DNA of 64,000 bases from Amycolatopsis nivea (GTDB taxonomy: Bacteria; Actinomycetota; Actinomycetes; Mycobacteriales; Pseudonocardiaceae): the NCBI RefSeq assembly GCF_004522235.1, contig NZ_SDLT01000005.1, positions 124,001 through 188,000 of the forward strand, in the 5' to 3' direction. The first letter of the stretch is position 1, and every line of letters begins with the position of its first letter. Shown piece by piece: positions 1 to 6,632 of the stretch. The notes beneath the pieces were generated by a model. It did not search any database. It was not told where the DNA came from and saw only the letters and a program-made list of their open reading frames with translations. The position numbers and the translations under genes are program-made.

Positions 1-1
1 C

Positions 2-541
2 GGCGACGCCACGTCGTACGGTTCGGCGCCGCGCACGATCGACCAGATGCCGGTCGACTGGTTCCACCGTCCCGCCGTGGTCCTGGACTTCACCGGCCGC
101 GCGCCGGGTGTCATCACCGCGGACGACGTGCGGGCCGAACTGTCCCGAGTGGACTATCAGCCGAAGGAACTGGACATCGTCCTGCTCCACACCGGAGCCG
201 ACCAGCACGCGGGCACGCCGAAGTACTTCACCGAGTTCGTCGGCCTCGACCAGTCCGGGCTGGACCTGCTGCTGGACTTCGGGGTCCGCGTGATCGGCAC
301 GGACGCGTTCAGTCTCGACGCGCCGTTCACGCACATCATCGAGACCTACCAGCGGACCGGCGACAAGTCGGTACTGTGGCCGGCGCACATGCGCGGCCGC
401 GACCGGGAGTACTGCCAGATCGAACGCCTGGCGAACCTGGCCGAACTGCCGCGGGCGCACGGTTTCACGCTGTCGTGCTTCCCGGTGAAACTGGCCGGCG
501 CCGGCGCCGGATGGGCTCGCGCGGTCGCTATCGTCGAGTAG
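2..541 (+). CDS. Cyclase-family protein (kynurenine formamidase-like), 5' end cut off by window
   Basis: The reading frame is open from base 2, so the gene starts upstream and only about 179 C-terminal residues are seen. The fragment fits the C-terminal two thirds of the cyclase family (PF04199; metal-dependent hydrolases such as arylformamidase): a region of the type 'D-IVLLHTG', then 'GVRVIGTDAFSLD', a segment that in this family packs against the metal site. The metal-binding HxGTHxDxPxH motif would lie upstream of the window and cannot be checked. The substrate is not predictable. An internal ATG at position 47 exists, but in-frame coding sequence precedes it. The gene ends against a strong bidirectional terminator and faces the KAS III-like gene. 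Confidence 0.8.
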   Translation, partial: GDATSYGSAPRTIDQMPVDWFHRPAVVLDFTGRAPGVITADDVRAELSRVDYQPKELDIVLLHTGADQHAGTPKYFTEFVGLDQSGLDLLLDFGVRVIGTDAFSLDAPFTHIIETYQRTGDKSVLWPAHMRGRDREYCQIERLANLAELPRAHGFTLSCFPVKLAGAGAGWARAVAIVE

Positions 542-554
542 CTTCCGCACGAGA

Positions 555-589
555 AAAGGCCCCGCGACTCCTCCTCTCGCGGGGCCTTT
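555..589. terminator. Bidirectional intrinsic terminator between convergent genes
   Basis: A perfect 12-bp stem, AAAGGCCCCGCG (555-566) and CGCGGGGCCTTT (578-589), surrounds an 11-nt loop. It lies 13 bp after the cyclase-family stop and 9 bp before the stop of the opposing KAS III-like gene. A/T-rich ends on both arms suit termination in both directions. Confidence 0.8.
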
Positions 590-598
590 CCTTGTGCC

Positions 599-1633
599 TT
601 AGTCAGCCCATTCGGGTTTCTCCAGCAGTTCGATTACCGCGCTGCTCCAGGAGAATCCCGCGCCGACGCCCATCAACAGGCAGGTCTGTCCCGGCTGCAA
701 GCCACCGGTGCGCACGAGGTTTTCCAGGCTGACGATGTGGTCGCCCGCACCGAGGTGGCCGATCTTGCTGTCGAAGTCCCACGTGGTTCGTTCGAGGGGA
801 ACGTCCATGTGCCGCAGGTAGTTCGACACCAGCCGTCGCCGCCCGAAGTGCGGCAGCACAAGACGGTCCACATCGGACAGTTCCAGTTCGGCGTCGCTCA
901 GTGCGCGTTTCAACGCTTCGCGCTGCCCGTCGAGAATGGCCGCGAGGGTCTGTGACATTCCGGCCTCGGACACGTATGATCGTTTGTGCGCGTCCAGGTC
1001 GACCAGCTGCCGATTGCTCATCTCGACCTCGCCGAACGCCGCCCCCGCACGGTGCATGCCTTCCAGCTCCGGCCCGCTCACCACCGCCAGGCTGCGCAAC
1101 CGCGCGAATCCGCTCACGCGGGACAGCACCATCGCCGTCCCGCCGTCGGCGTACGCCGTGCCCGGATCGCTGTGCCAGCGGTCGAAATCCGGACCGTCAA
1201 AGCGATCCGCCGCGGTGATCAACGCTGCCTGTCGCGCCGGGTCCGCCAGAAGGTAACTGGCCGCGAGGTCGAGCGCTGCCATGCCGCCGTTGGAAACCTG
1301 CCGCACCTCGATCGCCGGACAGGTCCCGCCGACCGCTGCCCGCTGCACGTACGCGGCGGGCGACCACAAGTCGTAGCCCTGATGGAACAACGTCGCGTGC
1401 AGCAGCACCGCGATGTCGCCGCGCGCCACCCCCGATCGCGCCAAGGCGACTCGCGCGGCCCGAGCCGCCATCTCCGGCGGCGCGATCCCTTCGGGCGCGA
1501 CGAGGACCGATTCCATCTCGCTTTTGCGCGCCGTCTCGGCCGAGCATTGCCCGCTCCGCACCGCTTCGGCGGTCGTCGTCGCCGGTGGCAGCCAGCTTCC
1601 GAGCCCGGCGAGGTACAGCCCGTCGAATCTCAT
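599..1633 (-). CDS. 3-oxoacyl-ACP synthase III-like protein with Ser in place of catalytic Cys
   Basis: 344 residues, thiolase/KAS III fold. The nucleophile region, which in FabH contains a Cys after a conserved acidic stretch, reads VSNGG with Ser114. The later His motif is present (LPHFGRR, His262). The segment where FabH has an Asn reads GHLGAGD (His293, Asp298). This is therefore not a standard FabH. The known precedent for a Ser nucleophile in this fold is DpsC, the starter-unit protein of daunorubicin biosynthesis, and CerJ-like relatives use the fold for acyl transfer. The start is the ATG at 1633, preceded by a GAAGGG ribosome-binding site; an open frame continues upstream but has no comparable site. 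Divergent from an acyltransferase 151 bp away, repeating the dpsC/dpsD pairing. Substrate unknown. Confidence 0.8.
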   Translation of the reverse strand: MRFDGLYLAGLGSWLPPATTTAEAVRSGQCSAETARKSEMESVLVAPEGIAPPEMAARAARVALARSGVARGDIAVLLHATLFHQGYDLWSPAAYVQRAAVGGTCPAIEVRQVSNGGMAALDLAASYLLADPARQAALITAADRFDGPDFDRWHSDPGTAYADGGTAMVLSRVSGFARLRSLAVVSGPELEGMHRAGAAFGEVEMSNRQLVDLDAHKRSYVSEAGMSQTLAAILDGQREALKRALSDAELELSDVDRLVLPHFGRRRLVSNYLRHMDVPLERTTWDFDSKIGHLGAGDHIVSLENLVRTGGLQPGQTCLLMGVGAGFSWSSAVIELLEKPEWAD

Positions 1634-1784
1634 GCCGCCACCCTTCCCGCGGGCTCTCGACAGCCTGTGGGAACGGACTCGACCTGGCGGTCCAGCAGGG
1701 GTCGAGCAGCCGTCGACCGCCGTGCCGCACGATCCGGTTTGTTTCCGGTGCCACCGGGGTTTCGGGCGGAAGGAGTTTCGGGTG

Positions 1785-2780
1785 ATGACCGAGGTCGCAC
1801 TGCTGTTCCCGGGCCAAGGCTCGCAGCACGTCCGGATGGCCGCCGGCCTGTACGGGCACGACGACGTCTTCACCGACGCGGTGGACGAAGTCTTCGCCGC
1901 GCTGGGCCCCGACGGCCCCGCCATCCGGGCCGACTGGCTGACCGACTCGCCTGCTGTTCCCCTCGACCACGTCACCCGTTCGCAAATCCTGCTGTTCACC
2001 GTCGGCCATGCCCTGGGCCGGATGATCCTTTCCTGGGGCGTGCAACCGGCCGCCTTGCTGGGTCACAGCGTCGGCGAGGTAGCCGCCGCGACTCTTGCCG
2101 GGGTCTTCGAAGTCCCCGCCGCCGCCGAGCTGATGTGGCAGCGGGTGAAGGAACTGGCGTCCGCTCCCGCGGGCGGAATGCTCGCCGTAGCCGCGACCGT
2201 CGAGGACGTCGCGCCGGTCCTGACCGATGACGTCGTGATCGGCGCGATCAACGCACCCCGCCAGCTGATTCTCTCCGGCCCGGAAGCGCCCTTGGCGGAC
2301 GCGGCGGAGAAGCTGCGCGCCGATGGGCGAATGTGTCTCCCGGTCCCCGCGACGTCCGCCTTCCACAGCCCGTCCTTGGCCGAAGCCGCCGCCCGATGCC
2401 TCCCGTCCGTCGCGGCCGCGCAGCCCTCGCCGCCGAAGATCCCGATGGTGTCGGGCTATACCGGCCGCGTGCTCACCGATGCGGAGGCGACGGACCCTGC
2501 TTACTGGGCCTCCCACCCCGTAGAACCGGTGCGGTTCTGGCCCGCCGTCGGCACGCTGCTGGGGCCGGAGTCGCCGCTCCCTGTTGAGGGACGACGGGTG
2601 CTGGTGGAGACGGGACCGTCGCAGTTGCTGGCCAAGGCGGCGCGCCTCCATCCGACGGTGCGGGCGAAGGAGGCTTCGGTGCTGGCGATGCTGCCCGCGC
2701 GAGCTGGCGGCCCGGACGCGGACCTTGCTGCGGTGGCGGCTTGCCGAGAGGCGCTGGAGGCGGCGGGGAGCTGCGGGTGA
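1785..2780 (+). CDS. Malonyl-CoA:ACP transacylase-like acyltransferase (FabD/DpsD type)
   Basis: 331 residues with all landmarks of a stand-alone acyltransferase: GQGSQ near the N-terminus (10-14), catalytic Ser95 in GHSVGE, an Arg at about 120 (WQR) that would hold the acyl carboxylate, and catalytic His194 in AFHS. The AFH tripeptide is closer to malonyl-type than to methylmalonyl-type (YASH) sites. The ATG at 1785 is chosen because GGAAGGAG lies about 10 bp upstream; a GTG directly before it is in frame and cannot be excluded. Divergent from the Ser-type KAS III-like gene, which suggests the two supply and load an unusual acyl starter. No ACP or elongating ketosynthase is in the window, so the target pathway is unknown. 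It could also act as a spare FabD. Confidence 0.85.
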   Translation: MTEVALLFPGQGSQHVRMAAGLYGHDDVFTDAVDEVFAALGPDGPAIRADWLTDSPAVPLDHVTRSQILLFTVGHALGRMILSWGVQPAALLGHSVGEVAAATLAGVFEVPAAAELMWQRVKELASAPAGGMLAVAATVEDVAPVLTDDVVIGAINAPRQLILSGPEAPLADAAEKLRADGRMCLPVPATSAFHSPSLAEAAARCLPSVAAAQPSPPKIPMVSGYTGRVLTDAEATDPAYWASHPVEPVRFWPAVGTLLGPESPLPVEGRRVLVETGPSQLLAKAARLHPTVRAKEASVLAMLPARAGGPDADLAAVAACREALEAAGSCG

Positions 2781-3109
2781 TGGTGGCCGTCGAGCGAAGC
2801 GGAGGGCTGCGGATCGCGTGACGGTGCCGCTCCGCCCCCGCCCGTGATCGCCCTCGGCGGGGCCAGCCCCTTCGTCGGCCCCGGCCACAGTTCGCCGGAT
2901 GAGCTGCAGCGGGTTTGCGGGCGGCTGGGCAGTCGGTCTCGCACGGCTGCACCACTCACCTGGGCGATACGGTGCAAGGACGTCCGCCCGTGTTACGGCT
3001 CAGTTGAGATCTGCGTAGCGACTCGTTCACTGACCGGTGTTGTGCTGTCGAAAGGCTGCGGCCTCACCCGGCCGCAGCGATTTCCGAGGCGCGAGGCGGT
3101 GGTGACGCG
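2781..3109. other. Non-coding stretch with one hairpin
   Basis: 329 bp between the acyltransferase and a small hypothetical gene. Open frames here have no ribosome-binding site and atypical composition. The only clear structure is a 9-bp perfect stem, GCTGCGGCC (3055-3063) and GGCCGCAGC (3070-3078), with a 6-nt loop. It could be a weak terminator for the acyltransferase transcript or a leader structure of the next gene. Confidence 0.4.
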
Positions 3110-3382
3110 ATGTGGCTGGTCGAATGTCCGTCGTTCTGGGACCAGGGTTTGATCCGCCCGCTTGTCACCGAACACGGCAAAGTCGTGCTGATGTGCGACT
3201 CCTGCACCGCGGTGTGGCGAACCCCGTCCGGCATTGAAGAGTTCGAGCACGTCGAACCGGAAGCGCCGGAGTGGTCCATCGGCTCGGACACGCACGTCCG
3301 CCCCGGGACGACCCGCTGGGCTGAGCTCGCCGACGTCACCTCCGCCGGTTGGGGCGACCTCCGCTGGCGCGAACTGCCCTGA
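3110..3382 (+). CDS. Small hypothetical protein with a CxxC pair
   Basis: 90 residues, family not recognised. An MCDSC stretch at about residues 28-32 could be half of a zinc ribbon, but I see no second CxxC pair; the only other cysteine is near residue 6. The rest is acidic and aromatic (several Trp), typical of small soluble actinobacterial proteins. Third-position G/C is high through the frame, which supports coding. The ATG at 3110 follows a modest GAGGCGG element. It appears to stand alone: the flanking genes are 160-330 bp away. The frame is believable but the function is open. Confidence 0.55.
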   Translation: MWLVECPSFWDQGLIRPLVTEHGKVVLMCDSCTAVWRTPSGIEEFEHVEPEAPEWSIGSDTHVRPGTTRWAELADVTSAGWGDLRWRELP

Positions 3383-3544
3383 AGCTGGGCAGCTGCACGG
3401 ATTTCCCGCGGCGGCCAGGCTGCCGAGACCACCGCGCGCGCGGATCACTCGCCGCTGAAAGCGCGACCCTGCCGGACACGTCCGCTGTTCGCATGAGCAA
3501 ATAGCTCCGTGTCGTTTCGGCGGATCCGGGCTTAGGTTCGGGCA

Positions 3545-4135
3545 GTGGCGAACGAATTGACCATTCCGCTCCTGCCCTGTCCGTCCATCGACGAGATCGC
3601 GTCGTTCTACGAGATGCTCGGCTTCGAGATCACCTATCGGCAGACGCGGCCGAACCCGCACGTCGCGCTGCGGCGGGAAGACATCAATCTGCACTTCTTC
3701 GGCATGGACGGCTACGACCCGGCCCAGTCGTACAGCACGTGCCTGGTCATCGTCCCGGACATCGGCGAGCTGTTCGAGTCCTTCGCGGCGGGAATGCGTT
3801 CCGTGCACGGAAAACTGCTCGTCTCCGGCATCCCGCGGATGACCCGGCCGCGGCTGCGCAACGACCGGTACACCGGGTTCACCGTCGTCGATCCGGGCGG
3901 CAATTGGATCCGGATCCACAAGGCGGGCAAAGAACCCGAAGCGCGGACGAAGCTTGCGAAAGCCTTGGAAAACGCCGCGCGGCAGGCGGATGCGCGCGGC
4001 GACGCTCGCCAGGGCCTGAAGATCCTGGAAGGCGCGTTGAAGCGAGCGACCGGCGACGAACCGGAGTTCGAGGCGGTGCGGGAGTACCGCGACGAGCTGG
4101 TCGAACGGATCAAGGGGGCGGAGCCAAGCGGTTGA
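3545..4135 (+). CDS. VOC/glyoxalase-like protein with helical C-terminal extension
   Basis: 196 residues. Residues 1-125 match the vicinal-oxygen-chelate fold of glyoxalase I and bleomycin-resistance proteins: a beta-rich module starting LTIPLLPCPS, a helix SFYEMLGF, and an ending FTVVDPGGNWIRIH typical of the last strand. Residues 126-196 are charged and probably helical (KLAKALENAARQADARGD), which is an extension beyond the usual 120-130 residues of a single VOC domain. Bleomycin-type members bind drugs as dimers without catalysis; enzymatic ones use a metal. I cannot assign either. The start is a GTG without a clear Shine-Dalgarno. The PadR-controlled efflux operon follows 75 bp downstream, so a link to toxin resistance is possible. 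Confidence 0.75.
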   Translation: MANELTIPLLPCPSIDEIASFYEMLGFEITYRQTRPNPHVALRREDINLHFFGMDGYDPAQSYSTCLVIVPDIGELFESFAAGMRSVHGKLLVSGIPRMTRPRLRNDRYTGFTVVDPGGNWIRIHKAGKEPEARTKLAKALENAARQADARGDARQGLKILEGALKRATGDEPEFEAVREYRDELVERIKGAEPSG

Positions 4136-4152
4136 GCCCCTCCCCGCCGCCG

Positions 4153-4196
4153 CTAGTCAGTGTTACTATCTACTGGTACTCAGCAACACTGACTAG
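4153..4196. promoter_or_regulatory. Candidate PadR operator: perfect 12-bp inverted repeat
   Basis: CTAGTCAGTGTT (4153-4164) and AACACTGACTAG (4185-4196) are perfect inverted repeats 20 bp apart, 15 bp before the padR-type start codon. The spacer is A/T-rich and includes TACTAT-like -10 sequence. PadR repressors commonly bind such long dyads in their own promoters, so autoregulation of the downstream efflux operon is the natural reading. Inference from position and symmetry. Confidence 0.7.
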
Positions 4197-4210
4197 CTGA
4201 AGGGCGTTCG

Positions 4211-4552
4211 ATGGGCAAGCAGGCGACGGAGATGCTCAAGGGGACCTTGGAGGGCATCGTCCTCGCGATTCTTGCCGGGCGGCCCGCTTACGGGTACGAG
4301 ATCACCTCGTGGCTGCGCGAGCGGGGATTCACCGATATCGCCGAGGGCACCGTTTACGCGCTGCTCGTGCGGATCGAGCAGCGCGGGCTCGTCGACGTCG
4401 AGAAAGTGCCGTCCGAGAAAGGACCGCCGCGCAAGGTTTACACGCTGAACGCTCCGGGGCGGGCGAGCCTCGACGAGTTCTGGCGGAACTGGCGGTTTCT
4501 CTCGGACCGGCTCGAACAGCTGCGCAAGGAGGGGATCGATCATGGGGAATGA
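4211..4552 (+). CDS. PadR-family transcriptional repressor
   Basis: 113 residues. The N-terminal winged helix-turn-helix is typical of PadR: 'LAILAGRPAYGYEI' followed by 'EGTVYALLVRIEQRGLV' (about residues 15-60), then a wing (KGPPRKVYTL) and a C-terminal dimerisation helix (DEFWRNWRFLSDRL). Proteins of this size and sequence control DrrAB-like multidrug exporters and respond to the exported drug. The start has GAAGGG at 6 bp. It is first in a four-gene operon; its 3' end overlaps the next gene by 11 bp. The 12+12 bp inverted repeat just upstream is the likely operator. Confidence 0.9.
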   Translation: MGKQATEMLKGTLEGIVLAILAGRPAYGYEITSWLRERGFTDIAEGTVYALLVRIEQRGLVDVEKVPSEKGPPRKVYTLNAPGRASLDEFWRNWRFLSDRLEQLRKEGIDHGE

Positions 4553-4925
4553 CGGAAAAAGCAGGTATCTGCACTATCTGGAAGTGGTCACCGGTCCGCT
4601 GGAGGACAAGAAGCGGTACCGGCGGTACAAGGCGCGCGTCGAGGAGCTGCCGCCGGACTACCGGGCGGCGATCAAGGCGTTGCACCGGTATTTGCAGTAC
4701 TTCGGGCCGGGGACGGCGGAAAGTCATCTGCGGATGCTGGACGATCTCATCGACCTGTTCGAGCAGAGCGTGGCGAACGGGACGACGGTCCGGGGCATTG
4801 TCGGTGACGAGCCGGTCGAGTTCGCGGAGGAGTTTCTCCGGAGTTATCCCGAGGGGAACTGGATTTCCCGCGAACGGACGCGGCTGACCGAATCCATCGA
4901 CCGCGCGGTGGGCGGTGCGGTATGA
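4542..4925 (+). CDS. DUF1048-family protein (PadR-associated)
   Basis: 127 residues, mostly helical, fitting the DUF1048 family that is regularly found between a PadR repressor and an ABC exporter. Visible features are an N-terminal basic helix (KKRYRRYKARVEELPPDYR), a central 'HRYLQYFGPG' loop, and an acidic helix with a GDEPVEFAEEF segment. No membrane segment or enzymatic motif is visible. The molecular role of the family is not established; conserved linkage suggests a helper in drug sensing or transporter control. It overlaps padR by 11 bp and the ATPase gene by 4 bp (ATGA), so it is translationally coupled to both. Confidence 0.85.
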   Translation: MGNDGKSRYLHYLEVVTGPLEDKKRYRRYKARVEELPPDYRAAIKALHRYLQYFGPGTAESHLRMLDDLIDLFEQSVANGTTVRGIVGDEPVEFAEEFLRSYPEGNWISRERTRLTESIDRAVGGAV

Positions 4926-5692
4926 CGGCGCCGGCGATACGAGTGCGGGGGTTGCGAAAGGCTTACGGCAAGCTGGAAGTGTTGCGCGGCGTCGATTTCG
5001 AGGTGGCGCGCGGCAGTATTTTCGCGCTGCTCGGGTCGAACGGCGCGGGCAAGACGACGGTCGTGCGGATTCTGTCGACCTTGCTCGAGGCGGACGCGGG
5101 GGAGGCGGAGGTCAACGGGTTCGCGGTGGCGAGCCAGGGCGACGATGTCCGCGAGTCGATCAGTCTTACCGGGCAGTTCGCGGCCGTCGACGAAATCCTT
5201 ACTGGGCGCGAGAATCTGGTTCTGGTGGCGAAGCTGCGGCACCTCAAGAACGCGGGCGAGATCGCGGACGGGTTGTTGCGGAGATTCGCGCTGACTGAGG
5301 CCGGGTCGCGCAAGGTGTCGACGTACTCCGGTGGCATGCGCCGTCGTCTGGACATCGCGATGAGCCTGATCGGGGACCCGCAGGTGATCTTTTTGGACGA
5401 GCCGACGACGGGACTCGATCCGCAGGCGCGCAACGACGTCTGGCGCGCGGTCGAAGAACTCGCGGAGCAGGGCGCGACGGTGCTGCTCACCACGCAATAC
5501 CTGGAAGAGGCCGAACACCTCGCCGACCGGATCGCGATCCTGCACGAGGGGCAGGTGCTCGTGAACGGCACGCTGGAAGAGCTCAAGCGGCTGCTTCCGC
5601 CGGCGAAGGTCGAGTACGTCGAGAAACAGCCGACGCTGGAAGACGTCTTCTTTTCCCTGGTCGGCACCGGAAACAAGGGGGACGGGCAATGA
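4922..5692 (+). CDS. ABC transporter ATP-binding protein (DrrA type)
   Basis: 256 residues, single nucleotide-binding domain. Walker A is GSNGAGKTT (about residues 38-46), the signature is YSGGMRRRLD (about 137-146) and Walker B with catalytic Glu is VIFLDEPTTGLD (about 157-168); an H-loop region follows (TVLLTTQYLEEA). It is shorter than the roughly 330-residue DrrA of daunorubicin producers because the C-terminal DUF4162-like segment is abbreviated. It would power efflux with the permease encoded directly downstream (4-bp overlap). Its place behind padR and DUF1048 indicates an inducible multidrug or antibiotic exporter; the substrate cannot be read from sequence. Confidence 0.92.
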   Translation: MTAPAIRVRGLRKAYGKLEVLRGVDFEVARGSIFALLGSNGAGKTTVVRILSTLLEADAGEAEVNGFAVASQGDDVRESISLTGQFAAVDEILTGRENLVLVAKLRHLKNAGEIADGLLRRFALTEAGSRKVSTYSGGMRRRLDIAMSLIGDPQVIFLDEPTTGLDPQARNDVWRAVEELAEQGATVLLTTQYLEEAEHLADRIAILHEGQVLVNGTLEELKRLLPPAKVEYVEKQPTLEDVFFSLVGTGNKGDGQ

Positions 5693-6450
5693 GCGGCCAC
5701 TTCGTCGCCGACAGCTCAGTCCTGTTAGGACGGTCGCTGCGGCACATCACCCGCAGCCTGGACACGATCATCACGACGACGATCACACCGATCGCGATGC
5801 TGCTGCTCTTCACCTACGTCCTCGGCGGCGCGATCAACGCCGGCTCGGAGTCGTACGTGACCTACCTGCTGCCCGGCATCCTCCTGATCACCATCGCCTC
5901 CGGGATCGCCTACACCGCGTTCCGGCTTTTCCTGGACCTGAAGGGCGGCATCTTCGAACGCTTCCAGTCCATGCCGATCGCGCGCTCGGCGGTGCTGTGG
6001 GCGCACGTGCTCACCTCGGTGATCGCGAACCTGATCTCGGTCGTCGTCGTGGTGCTCGTGGCGTTCGCGATGGGATTCCGCACCAGCGCGGGACCACTGG
6101 CATGGCTCGCGGTGCTCGGCATCCTGGTGCTGTTCACCCTGGCCCTGACCTGGATCGCGGTGATCCCCGGCCTGACCGCCAAATCCGCGGACGGCGCGAG
6201 CGCGTTCTCGTACCCGCTCATCTTCCTGCCGTTCGTCAGCTCGGCCTTCGTACCAACCGCCACCATGCCCGGCCCGGTGCGCGCGTTCGCCGAACACCAG
6301 CCGGTGACGTCGATCGTCAACACGATCCGCGACCTGTTCGCGGAGCGCCCGGTCGGCGGCGGGATCTGGATCGCGCTGGCGTGGTGTGTGGGGATCTTGG
6401 TGGTGGCGTATTTCTTCGCCAACGTGATTTATCGGCGCAAGATTTCCTGA
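5689..6450 (+). CDS. ABC-2 type transporter permease (DrrB type)
   Basis: 253 residues with the six-helix ABC-2 permease plan: an N-terminal re-entrant/TM segment (TTTITPIAMLLLFTYVLGG), further membrane helices around residues 60-80, 105-130, 138-160, 170-190, and a last one near the C-terminus (IWIALAWCVGILVVAYFF). A DLKGGIFERFQSMP segment after helix 2 is characteristic of DrrB-like permeases. It starts within the last codons of the ATPase gene, so the pair is coupled. It would form the membrane pore of the exporter as a dimer with the ATPase. It is the last gene of the operon; a long perfect palindrome follows. Confidence 0.92.
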   Translation: MSGHFVADSSVLLGRSLRHITRSLDTIITTTITPIAMLLLFTYVLGGAINAGSESYVTYLLPGILLITIASGIAYTAFRLFLDLKGGIFERFQSMPIARSAVLWAHVLTSVIANLISVVVVVLVAFAMGFRTSAGPLAWLAVLGILVLFTLALTWIAVIPGLTAKSADGASAFSYPLIFLPFVSSAFVPTATMPGPVRAFAEHQPVTSIVNTIRDLFAERPVGGGIWIALAWCVGILVVAYFFANVIYRRKIS

Positions 6451-6496
6451 CCGCGGATGCGCGTGGGGTCTCGACGGGCGCGGCGCCGCGGAGGTA

Positions 6497-6545
6497 CGTG
6501 AGGGGACCCCTGAGGGAATCAGATTCCCTCAGGGGTCCCCTCACG
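6497..6545. repeat. 24-bp perfect palindrome (intergenic hairpin, candidate terminator or dispersed repeat)
   Basis: Bases 6497-6520 are exactly the reverse complement of 6522-6545, with a single base between them. The arm reads CGTGAGGGGACCCCTGAGGG and then AATC. It lies between the 3' ends of the drrB-like gene and the convergent fused ABC exporter, so it can end both transcripts. The arm itself contains a smaller nested palindrome (GGGGACCCC). Its length and perfection suggest a dispersed palindromic element rather than a simple terminator; a genome-wide search for the arm would settle this. Confidence 0.75.
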
Positions 6546-6632
6546 GCCAGCTCGGTCGTTGCGGACGGGCGAGCTGCGGCGATGCGCGGCACCGGCCACC
6601 CGAGCGAGCCTCAGTGACCTATCGCCGCTGAC

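Noticed and set aside
1634..1999. N-terminal extension of the KAS III-like gene to about 122 more residues
   Set aside because: The extra part lacks KAS III homology, overlaps the acyltransferase gene on the other strand, and a good ribosome-binding site precedes ATG 1633.
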